DNA from: Agrobacterium tumefaciens
GTDB lineage: Bacteria; Pseudomonadota; Alphaproteobacteria; Rhizobiales; Rhizobiaceae
DNA: 64,000 nt
Assembly: GCF_005221325.1 (NCBI RefSeq)
Contig: NZ_CP039889.1
Span: forward strand, 434,001 to 498,000
Reading direction: 5' to 3'
Position 1 is the first letter of the stretch. Each line of letters starts with the position of its first letter. The translations under genes and the position numbers were made by a program. The notes below the pieces were generated by a model that was given only the letters and a program-made list of their open reading frames with translations, had not been told where the DNA came from and made no database searches. This document shows positions 14,462-21,904 of the stretch, in pieces.

Positions 14462-15988
14462 CTATTTCGTAACCGAAGCGTTCCAGAAATACGGCCACGG
14501 AGCCGGGTCGACACCATCAAGCTTGTTGGACTTGGCCGCTGCGGCATTGAAGTCGCCGATCTTGATGAGCGGCAGCTCGGCATAGATCGTCTTCTGCACG
14601 TTGGCCCAAAGCGCGAGGCGCTTTTCCGGATCGGCTTCCGACGTGAAGGCGTCTACTGCCGCCTTGCGTGCCGGCGTATCCCACCAGCCCGGCGAGCTGG
14701 TGGACAGCGCGCCCATCAGCGCCGGTTCCGGCAGGAAGGGGCTGTGGCTGATATAGATGTCCCAAAGCTTCGGATCGGCGCGGCGCTGCGTCAGCGTCGC
14801 CCAGTCCACCACCTGCATATCCACCTTGAAACCGGCAAGCTTCAGATATTCCGCCGCCACCTGCGCCATCTTGTAATGGAACTCATATTGGCGGCTGGTG
14901 AGGATGCGCAACGGCTCGCCATTATAACCGGCTGCCTTCAGCTTTTCGGCGGCGGCCTCCGGGTTGCCGACATTATAATTGCCCTCGACACCCTCTTCCG
15001 TGTGCCAGGAGAAATTGTCGGGGTAATAGGCACCGTCCAGCGCGTAGAAATCCGTGCTGCCGAAAGCGGCTGCGAGCATGTCTTCCATGTTCAGCGCTTC
15101 GGTTACGGCCTTGCGGACCTCGAGCTTGGAAGCAAGCCCCTCCTTGGTGTTGAACACGAAGACCGGGAAACCGAATGGTTTTAGCATCATCGGCTGCGAG
15201 GCCGACGAGGACTTCACCTTGTCGAAGGATTCCACCGGGATGGAATCGACATAGTCATATTGGCCGGAAACAGCGGCTTCCACGCGGGTATTCGGATCAG
15301 GCACCGGAACGAAGCGGATTTCATCGAGATATTGATGGCGTGCACCACCATAACCATCGCTTTCGCCATCACGGGACTTGTAGCCGTCGAAACGCACGAG
15401 CTGGATATATTGATCCGCCTTGCGTTCCTTCAGCATATAGGGTCCGGTGCCGACAAACTCGGCCATCGGCTCGGCCTGCTTTTCAGCCGGCAGAATGATG
15501 GCGGCGGAGTTGTTGAAAGCCAGAAGCGAGGTCAGCGGCGCATAGGCCTGCTTGAGGGTGATCGTCACCATTCCGGCATCGGGCGCGGAAATATTGTCGA
15601 TGAAACCGGCGGCCTGCTTGCCGCGCGAGGCGATCTTCATCCAGCGGCCGAGCGAGGCGACGACATCTTCCGAGGTCATGTCGCTGCCGTCATGGAACTT
15701 GATACCCTGGCGCAGCTTGATCGTGTAGGTTTTTCCGTCCGCACTGATCTCAGGCAGGCTTTCAGCGAGAAGCGGCGTCACCTTCCAGCCCTTGTCGAAG
15801 GTGTAGAGAGTCTCAAAAATATGCTGCGTGACGATGCCGACCAGATCGGCGGTCGAGGCCATGGGATCGAGTGTCGGCGGCTCGCCGATCGTCGCGACGT
15901 TGATGACGCCACCCTTTTCCGCAGCCATCATCACACCCGGCGCCAGCAACAGTGCGGCGGTGGCGAGAAATGCAAGTTTACGTCTCAT
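14462..15988 (-). CDS. ABC transporter substrate-binding protein, family 5
   Basis: A 508-residue periplasmic protein with a Sec signal peptide ('MRRKLAFLATAALLLAPG', cleavage after Met-Ala-Ala). The body is that of the dipeptide/oligopeptide/nickel binding family: 'NVATIGEPPTLDPMASTADL', 'LAESLPEISADGKTYTIKLR', 'GIKFHDGSDMTSEDVVASL' and 'FVGTGPYMLKE'. I start it at ATG 15988, which has GGGAG seven bases upstream; a TTG six bases earlier would be too close to that site. It delivers substrate to the DppB/DppC-type permeases. The promoter region contains a box shared with the IclR/SelA-like divergent region. Confidence 0.92.
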   Translation of the reverse strand: MRRKLAFLATAALLLAPGVMMAAEKGGVINVATIGEPPTLDPMASTADLVGIVTQHIFETLYTFDKGWKVTPLLAESLPEISADGKTYTIKLRQGIKFHDGSDMTSEDVVASLGRWMKIASRGKQAAGFIDNISAPDAGMVTITLKQAYAPLTSLLAFNNSAAIILPAEKQAEPMAEFVGTGPYMLKERKADQYIQLVRFDGYKSRDGESDGYGGARHQYLDEIRFVPVPDPNTRVEAAVSGQYDYVDSIPVESFDKVKSSSASQPMMLKPFGFPVFVFNTKEGLASKLEVRKAVTEALNMEDMLAAAFGSTDFYALDGAYYPDNFSWHTEEGVEGNYNVGNPEAAAEKLKAAGYNGEPLRILTSRQYEFHYKMAQVAAEYLKLAGFKVDMQVVDWATLTQRRADPKLWDIYISHSPFLPEPALMGALSTSSPGWWDTPARKAAVDAFTSEADPEKRLALWANVQKTIYAELPLIKIGDFNAAAAKSNKLDGVDPAPWPYFWNASVTK

Positions 15989-16426
15989 GGTCAAGCTCCC
16001 AGCTCTTCGTTCTAACTCGATGTTCCATTATTATGTTATATGCATCTTTATAACAGAATATCTCGATAAGACGCCTTGTCAATGACCATGCGGCGCAATG
16101 ACGGATTTCCGGTATCGGCGAACTGGAAACAGGATTTTTCAGGGAAACGAAAAGAAGCGAAACGGCACCGCTGACATTGCTGGGCGCGTTCGAAGGGAAA
16201 CGGCAGCGGAGAATTACGCAGGTTGGATGTTTCGCACTTGCGAACAAAGTGCTATTAAAGATTGGACTGGGACAGACACAACTGCCCATTCTTATTTATC
16301 GTTACCTTATTCACCTTCCCGCAGCCGTGTTTTTAAGGGCTGCAGACAGACCTGATATTCAATACCGCCGAGCTTATTCAAAAGCAGACAATACTTTTTT
16401 ATTACGTTGAAATTATTGAGGAAATT
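15989..16426. other. Intergenic region between binding-protein and glycosyltransferase genes
   Basis: These 438 bases hold the divergent starts of the leftward ABC operon and the rightward polysaccharide genes. The left part is AT-rich and contains the candidate IclR box at 16026-16041. I see no convincing gene: short open frames on the plus strand (about 16098-16410) have no Shine-Dalgarno and no recognisable domain. Confidence 0.6.
16026..16041 (+). promoter_or_regulatory. Candidate IclR-regulator box 2
   Basis: CATTATTATGTTATAT, 14 of 16 positions identical to the minus-strand sequence at 9689-9704 upstream of the SelA-like gene. It lies 38 bases before the binding-protein start. Two such matches in the two promoter regions of one functional set suggest a common operator. 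Confidence 0.45.
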
Positions 16427-17551
16427 ATGAAGACGGCAATTGTGCATGACTGGCTCACCGACAGAGGTGGGGCCGAAAAAGTGCTTCACAACCTTCTCGA
16501 GATTTATCCTCACGCGGACCTTTATTGCCTCGTCGATTTCATGAGCGAGCGCGACCGGGGCTTTCTCGGCGGGCGTCCGGTCAACACCTCCTTCATCCAG
16601 AAGCTGCCCTTCGCCAGGAAAAAATATCGCTCCTATTTGCCGCTGATGCCGCTCGCCATCGAGCAGTTCGATCTCAGCGGCTATGATCTCGTCATCTCAT
16701 CCAGCTATGCGGTCGCCAAGGGCGTCATCACCGGTCCGGGCCAGTTTCACGTCTCCTATATCCACAGCCCCATTCGTTATGCCTGGGATCTCCAGCATCA
16801 ATATCTCAAGGAAACCCGGCTCAATCGCGGCTTCGCCTCGTGGATCGCGCGCGCCATTCTCCACTACATCCGCATGTGGGATATCCGCACCACCCATGGC
16901 GTCGATCTGATGACGGTGAATTCCAAATTCATCCGCAGCCGCGTGCGCAAATGTTATGGGCGCGATTCTACGGTGATCTATCCGCCTGTCGATACCGCGC
17001 ATCTTTCCCCTTCCGACTGGAAAGGCGATTATTTCGTCACCGCTTCACGGCTGGTGCCTTACAAGAAGGTGCACCTGATCGTGGAGGCCTTTGCGAAGAT
17101 GCCCGACAAGCGGCTTGTCGTCATCGGCGACGGTCCGGACATGAAACGCATCCGCGAAATCGCTGCGCCGAATGTCGAAATCCTCGGCTTTGTCGGCAAT
17201 GAGGAGCTTCACAAATACATGGCGGAAGCCAAGGCTTTCGTTTTTGCCGCGGAAGACGATTTCGGCATCGTGCCGGTCGAATCCCAGGCGCTCGGCACGC
17301 CGGTCATCGCCTATGGCAAGGGCGGCGTGCTGGAAACCGTCGTTCCGCTCGGCGCCTCAAACCAGCCGACCGGCCTTTATTTCGGCGAGCAGACACCGGA
17401 GGCAATCTGTGCAGCGGTTCAGGAATTCGTCGAGAATTCCGACAGTTTCGACAAGAGCGCCTGCATCGACAATGCCGCCCGCTTCTCGCGCGAGCGCTTC
17501 CTCAGGGAATTCGCAGATACCGTGAATTTCGCACTGGCTGAGCGGGCGTGA
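16427..17551 (+). CDS. Glycosyltransferase family 4 protein
   Basis: A 374-residue GT-B enzyme. The N-terminal acceptor domain starts 'MKTAIVHDWLTDRGGAEKVL'; the C-terminal nucleotide-sugar domain has 'YFVTASRLVPYKKVHLIVEA', 'KRLVVIGDGPDMKRI' and the E-x7-E-type motif 'EDDFGIVPVESQALGTPVIA'. GT4 enzymes transfer mannose, glucose or related sugars from NDP donors with retained configuration, usually at the cytoplasmic face of the membrane. The start has GAGGAAATT directly before ATG. The following acyltransferase and Wza-like lipoprotein genes point to assembly of an exported polysaccharide. The sugar and linkage cannot be told from sequence. Confidence 0.9.
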   Translation: MKTAIVHDWLTDRGGAEKVLHNLLEIYPHADLYCLVDFMSERDRGFLGGRPVNTSFIQKLPFARKKYRSYLPLMPLAIEQFDLSGYDLVISSSYAVAKGVITGPGQFHVSYIHSPIRYAWDLQHQYLKETRLNRGFASWIARAILHYIRMWDIRTTHGVDLMTVNSKFIRSRVRKCYGRDSTVIYPPVDTAHLSPSDWKGDYFVTASRLVPYKKVHLIVEAFAKMPDKRLVVIGDGPDMKRIREIAAPNVEILGFVGNEELHKYMAEAKAFVFAAEDDFGIVPVESQALGTPVIAYGKGGVLETVVPLGASNQPTGLYFGEQTPEAICAAVQEFVENSDSFDKSACIDNAARFSRERFLREFADTVNFALAERA

Positions 17552-17609
17552 TGACGCAGCGCCCTCAGTCTGCATCTGTCCTCAATAACAACTCCTGTTG
17601 AGGGCTCAC

Positions 17610-18677
17610 ATGGGACCTAGAACACCGCGCGACAACAGTTATGATATTGCCAAAGGCCTGTGTATTGTCCTTGTTGTTTTCGGCCACGCGGAAAGAGGCC
17701 TAAATGGTTCTGGCGCGCCCCCGCACTTCAGCCTCATCGGCTTTGCCGACTATGCAATTTACACCTTCCATATGCCGTTTTTTTTCTTCGTGTCGGGATT
17801 ATTCTTCGCCGGACAAAATACCGCACCTAAGGATTTCTTCGCCAAGCTCGGAAAAAATATCGCGTATCCCTATCTATTTTGGTCGGTCCTGCATGGTAGC
17901 CTAATGGTGATAATGGGGCATTTGGGTCTCACAAACACGACTATTGATTTCACTAGAGTGCTGGAAATTCTATGGAGTCCGATTAGCCCCTTCTGGTTTC
18001 TCTACGCACTCTTTTTCTGCCAACTCGCATCCTATCTGTTCGCAAGGGTACCCGCCCTTGTCCGCATGGTAGTCGCGCTTGTCCTCTTCATCTTCATTTA
18101 TCTGCACAGCCAGCCGGTCCAGTGGGACATCGCCTACGGCTTCATCTATTTCACGCTTGGCATTGTTGCCAAGCAATATGGCTTTCAGCAGTGGCGATAC
18201 ACGACGCGCTCGTTTCTGGCGCTTTTGACCGCCTTTGCGATTTCCACCTGTTTCTCGTGGCAAATTGAAATCCCCGAACGGCTTCCTTTTTTATCCGCGA
18301 TCCTTGGCATATTCTTGGTTATCGCAATTTCACAAGGATTGGTTATTCGCGAGAACGCGATTTCGCTAATGCTCAAGACACTGGGCCAGCTGTCCGTCGG
18401 CGTTTATGTAATGCATATCATCGCAATCGGCTTTGGCCGGGCTATCGCGGTAAAGTTGCTCCACGTAACAGACATGGCTAGCCTGTTGGCGATCACGACG
18501 ATCATTGGCATTGCCCTGCCCACCATTGTTCAAATGGCCGCTATACGTTTCGGGATATATGAATGGGTGGCCCTGCCTGCCTCGGCGCATCGCCGACGCG
18601 ATGTTGCTTCAGAGCAGCCGGAGAAACCGATTAACGCAGACGCAACATTCGCCATTCCGGAACTAAAAAATGACTAA
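17610..18677 (+). CDS. Membrane acyltransferase, family 3 (OafA/YrhL type)
   Basis: A 355-residue protein with about ten hydrophobic segments. It starts 'RDNSYDIAKGLCIVLVVFGH', where the D-x-x-K-G and catalytic-type histidine are the acyltransferase-3 signature, followed by 'FHMPFFFFVSGLFF'. Such proteins move acetyl or other acyl groups onto sugars of surface polysaccharides across the inner membrane. ATG 17610 follows GAGGG at good spacing; a TTG twelve bases earlier lacks one. The gene is visibly less GC-rich and uses more A/T-ending codons than the glycosyltransferase before it, a hint of separate acquisition. Acceptor and acyl group unknown. Confidence 0.87.
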   Translation: MGPRTPRDNSYDIAKGLCIVLVVFGHAERGLNGSGAPPHFSLIGFADYAIYTFHMPFFFFVSGLFFAGQNTAPKDFFAKLGKNIAYPYLFWSVLHGSLMVIMGHLGLTNTTIDFTRVLEILWSPISPFWFLYALFFCQLASYLFARVPALVRMVVALVLFIFIYLHSQPVQWDIAYGFIYFTLGIVAKQYGFQQWRYTTRSFLALLTAFAISTCFSWQIEIPERLPFLSAILGIFLVIAISQGLVIRENAISLMLKTLGQLSVGVYVMHIIAIGFGRAIAVKLLHVTDMASLLAITTIIGIALPTIVQMAAIRFGIYEWVALPASAHRRRDVASEQPEKPINADATFAIPELKND

Positions 18678-19133
18678 ACGTCATCCTGAAGCTCCTTGTT
18701 TCAGAAGCACCTATTCCTGACACCGTAAAAAAAATATATAGAACAATTGATTAGGCACCACTGAAGTCAGCTGAAAAAGAAACCGTGCAAGCGTGACAAA
18801 ACTGCACTAGCGCAATGCAGCAATCAAAGAGATTATGACGAAAATTGAATATTGAAGAGCGACAATACTGACACCATCAGGGAATTCAAATATCGCACCT
18901 GTTCCGGATTTTTCTGGTGCGATTGAGAGATGAAGAACTTGAAGCATCGCTTTAAATTAGGCATAGGCTTGATTGGGAGATGTAAACATCTCGGAATGCG
19001 ATTCCGCTGAAGGGATGTAATACCGGTTTGGATTTCCTTTACCGGCATCATGTAAGAAGTGCTTGTTTTTAAAAAATTATACGGTGTCCGGATTATTTCC
19101 ACTTTTTCGGACGGAATTCATTTTGAGGACCAA
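18678..19133. other. Intergenic region upstream of the Wza-like lipoprotein gene
   Basis: A 456-base AT-rich stretch without a convincing gene. A frame of about 89 codons on the minus strand (19102-18833) has no Shine-Dalgarno and no recognisable sequence. The region presumably carries the promoter and a long 5' leader of the export lipoprotein gene. I see no clear terminator or riboswitch. Confidence 0.5.
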
Positions 19134-20330
19134 ATGCGTTTATTGAATGTTTCGATTCTGCTTGCCTCTGCAGCACTTTCGGGTTGCACGGTCACTGCGG
19201 CCTCCGGCCCTGATGCGGCGACGATCGAATCCAACGCTTCCGTAAAATTTGCGTCCAAGGACAAACACAAGACCGCAGGCGTCGATTACGCCCTGATCGA
19301 TGTCAACAGCGCCGTTCTCAACTACGTCGGAGACACCACCAACACCACCCTGCTCGGCAGCTTCGGCGGCGGCAAGGGTGGCGTGCCGGCGCTGCCGATG
19401 GGTGTCGGCGACGTGGTGCAGGTTGCGATCTTCGAAAGCCAGGCGGGTGGCCTGTTCATTCCAAATGACGCCGGCAGCCGTCCCGGCAATTTCATCAGCC
19501 TGCCGAACCAGACGGTGGACCGTGAGGGGAATATCAGCGTTCCCTATGCCGGCAAGATCCGCGCCACCGGCCGCAATGTCGAGGATGTGCAGAGTGAAAT
19601 CGAGGAACGGCTCGCCAACCGCGCCATCGAACCGCAGGTTCTCATCACCAAGATTTCCAGCCGCTCCGCACAGGCCTCCGTGCTGGGCGACGTCAAGGAG
19701 CCGACAAAGGTTCAGCTTTCGGAAGCGGGCGATCGTGTTCTCGACGTCATCTCCTATGCAAAGGGCCTGAGTGCGCCGAATATCGAATCCTACGTCACGC
19801 TGATCCGCCGCGGCAAGACCGCCCGCATCAACTACAACCACCTCGTCAGCACGCCATCGGAAAACATCTATGTGGTTCCGGGTGACACAATCATGGTGGA
19901 GCGTGAGCGCCGCACCTATCTCGCCTTCGGCGCTTCCGGCCTGAACGGACGTTTCGAGTTCGAGGACGCCAGTCTGAAGCTTTCGGATGCGCTCGGCAAA
20001 GCCGGCGGCCTGCTCGATTCCCGTGCGGACCCCGCGCAGGTCTATATTTATCGTACCGTGAGGCGCGATCTTCTCGTGAAGCTCGGCATCGATACGTCGA
20101 AATTCCCCGGGCAGGAGATTCCGGTCATCTTCCGCGCCAACCTGCGCGATCCGTCGACCTTCTTTGCCACCACGAAGTTCCCGATGCAGGATCGCGACAT
20201 CATCTACGTCACCAATTCGCAGGCGACAGAACTTTACAAGTTCCTGGATCTCGTCGGCTCCGTTCCGGCAACCACGGGCAATGTTGCAGAGGATGTGCTT
20301 ACGACACGCAACGCCATCCGGGCCTTCTGA
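19134..20330 (+). CDS. Polysaccharide export lipoprotein, Wza/ExoF-like
   Basis: A 398-residue outer-membrane secretin-like polysaccharide exporter (OPX family). The N-terminus 'MRLLNVSILLASAALSGCTV' ends in a lipobox, so the mature protein begins with a lipidated cysteine. The export domain is visible as 'VGDVVQVAIFE', 'GNISVPYAGKIRATGRNVED' and 'IEERLANRAIEPQVLITKIS', followed by SLBB-type repeats ('VQLSEAGDRVLDVISYAKGL', 'LKLSDALGKAGGLLDSRADP'). ATG 19134 has GAGG six bases upstream. No Wzc-type tyrosine autokinase or polymerase gene lies alongside, so those parts must come from elsewhere. A terminator follows the gene. Confidence 0.92.
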   Translation: MRLLNVSILLASAALSGCTVTAASGPDAATIESNASVKFASKDKHKTAGVDYALIDVNSAVLNYVGDTTNTTLLGSFGGGKGGVPALPMGVGDVVQVAIFESQAGGLFIPNDAGSRPGNFISLPNQTVDREGNISVPYAGKIRATGRNVEDVQSEIEERLANRAIEPQVLITKISSRSAQASVLGDVKEPTKVQLSEAGDRVLDVISYAKGLSAPNIESYVTLIRRGKTARINYNHLVSTPSENIYVVPGDTIMVERERRTYLAFGASGLNGRFEFEDASLKLSDALGKAGGLLDSRADPAQVYIYRTVRRDLLVKLGIDTSKFPGQEIPVIFRANLRDPSTFFATTKFPMQDRDIIYVTNSQATELYKFLDLVGSVPATTGNVAEDVLTTRNAIRAF

Positions 20331-20354
20331 CGCTCGTCATCCCGCCGCCCCATC

Positions 20355-20384
20355 AAAGCCGCCCGGAAACGAGGCGGCTTTTTT
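20355..20384 (+). terminator. Rho-independent terminator of the export lipoprotein gene
   Basis: AAAGCCGCC (20355-20363) and GGCGGCTTT (20373-20381) form a 9-bp stem with a 9-base loop, followed by more T residues. It lies 25 bases after the stop codon. Confidence 0.88.
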
Positions 20385-20583
20385 CGTTGGCCGGCCCCGG
20401 CGGCGAACATGGCGATGACCGGGCATGGGGCTTCGGACCGGGTGACTTGCCCGAAAGTGCTCCAGCCCCTGCGTGGCAAGGCGATGCAGCTGTGGGCATT
20501 GTCGCCGCCATTACAAAAGTTTAAGGTGATTTCACAGCGCATTGGGTGTCTTGTGGGGGAAAGCTGCTCCCAAGGCTTGCCGC

Positions 20584-20602
20584 ACATGTTCGGGAAACAT
20601 GT
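20584..20602. promoter_or_regulatory. Inverted repeat, candidate operator for the RND efflux genes
   Basis: ACATGTT and AACATGT form a perfect 7-bp inverted repeat with a 5-base spacer, 24 bases before the adaptor gene's ATG. Its size and position suit a dimeric repressor of the TetR or MarR kind. No regulator gene is adjacent, so the binding protein would be encoded elsewhere. Confidence 0.4.
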
Positions 20603-20626
20603 ACTCTCATTACGCGGAATCGTCAG

Positions 20627-21904
20627 ATGAAACGTTTCTGGACCGCCCTTAGCGTTCTTGCCATTGCAGCCGCCGCTACCTGGTATTTTAGGGATCGCCT
20701 GCCGCTCGATCAAATCCCTTATCTCAAACAATTTTCCAGTGCGTCTCCGCAGCCCGGCGCCGAAACTGCAACGCAGTCCTCCCAGAACGGCCAGCCCGCC
20801 CGGCAGTCGGGACAAAGACAAGGTGGCGGAAGGCGCAATGGCGGGCCACCCACGGTCAGCACCATCGCCGTCGCCAAGGCGACGCTGCCGATGGATGCAA
20901 CGGCGACGGGGTGGGCGGTTGCGGCCGATATCACCAATATCGCGCCGCTTCAGGCCGGCCTCGTCACGGAAATCAGCGCGAAGGACGGCCAGCATATCAA
21001 GGCGGGCGATCTGATCCTCAAGTTGGATGATCGTATTGCCCTTGCCGCCGTCGACAAGGACAAGGCCAATATCGCCGCCGACCAGGCGACGCTGGAGCAG
21101 ACGGAAGCAGCCTTCCAGCGCGCCGCCAATCTGGTCAAGCAAAGTGCAGAATCCCAGCAGGTGCTGGATCAGGCACGGGCAGCGCGCGACAGCGCCAGCG
21201 CCAAGATCGACGCCGACAAGGCAACGCTCGCCTCAGATCAGGTGACGCTCGAACATATGGAAATCCGGGCCCCGTTCGACGGGCGGCTCGGCGATATCAC
21301 TGTCAGCCCCGGCGCTTATCTCAGCGCAGGCATCAATATCGTGACGATCACCAAATATGACCCGATCTCGGTCAGTTTCCGGCTTTCCCAGCGCTACCTG
21401 CCGCAACTGCGTGAAGGCGTGACAAAAGATACCGCTGTCGATGTCGATCCGGCGGCGACGGGTGGCGAACCCATGCGTGGCGTCCTGCGTTTTTATGACA
21501 ATACGGTGGACCAGACCTCGGGCACCGTCTTGGCAAAAGCGGAGTTCAAGAATGATCGTGGTCTTCTGTGGCCCGGCCAGTCTGTGAACGTCACGGCCCA
21601 TTTCGTCTCGGACGATGAAATGATCGTGGTGCCGACGGTCGCCGTGCGGCCCGGGCCGAAGGGCAATTTCGTGTATACCGTCGATAGCGATCACCATGCC
21701 CATATGACACCGGTGGAAGTTGCCCGCTCGAATGGCGATCTCACCGCCATTGCCAGCGGCCTCAATGGTGGCGAACATATCATCGTCGAGGGTCAGTCCG
21801 AACTTGCCGATGGCCAGTTCGTGGTCGAGCAATTTTCCGACAAGGGCGGTGCGGCTGCCAATGTGGCCGCCAACATTCCGCAGGAACAGGTTGGCGGCCA
21901 ATGA
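20627..21904 (+). CDS. RND efflux periplasmic adaptor subunit (MdtA/AcrA-like)
   Basis: A 425-residue membrane-fusion protein. An N-terminal membrane anchor ('FWTALSVLAIAAAATWYF') is followed by a Q/G/R-rich linker, a lipoyl half-motif ('ITNIAPLQAGLVTEISAKDG'), a long alpha-hairpin (about residues 135-210, rich in 'DKATLASDQVTLEHM'-type heptads), the second lipoyl half ('IRAPFDGRLGDITVSPGAYL') and beta-barrel and membrane-proximal domains. It links the inner-membrane pump to an outer-membrane channel, which is not encoded here. The pump gene starts within its stop codon (ATGA at 21901-21904). The start at 20627 has only a weak Shine-Dalgarno. Confidence 0.92.
   Translation: MKRFWTALSVLAIAAAATWYFRDRLPLDQIPYLKQFSSASPQPGAETATQSSQNGQPARQSGQRQGGGRRNGGPPTVSTIAVAKATLPMDATATGWAVAADITNIAPLQAGLVTEISAKDGQHIKAGDLILKLDDRIALAAVDKDKANIAADQATLEQTEAAFQRAANLVKQSAESQQVLDQARAARDSASAKIDADKATLASDQVTLEHMEIRAPFDGRLGDITVSPGAYLSAGINIVTITKYDPISVSFRLSQRYLPQLREGVTKDTAVDVDPAATGGEPMRGVLRFYDNTVDQTSGTVLAKAEFKNDRGLLWPGQSVNVTAHFVSDDEMIVVPTVAVRPGPKGNFVYTVDSDHHAHMTPVEVARSNGDLTAIASGLNGGEHIIVEGQSELADGQFVVEQFSDKGGAAANVAANIPQEQVGGQ

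Noticed and set aside
16098..16410. Two short plus-strand frames upstream of the glycosyltransferase gene
   Set aside because: No ribosome site, no recognisable domain, overlapping frames in an AT-rich promoter region.
18833..19102. 89-codon minus-strand frame before the export lipoprotein gene
   Set aside because: No Shine-Dalgarno and no family resemblance; it lies in a low-GC leader region.
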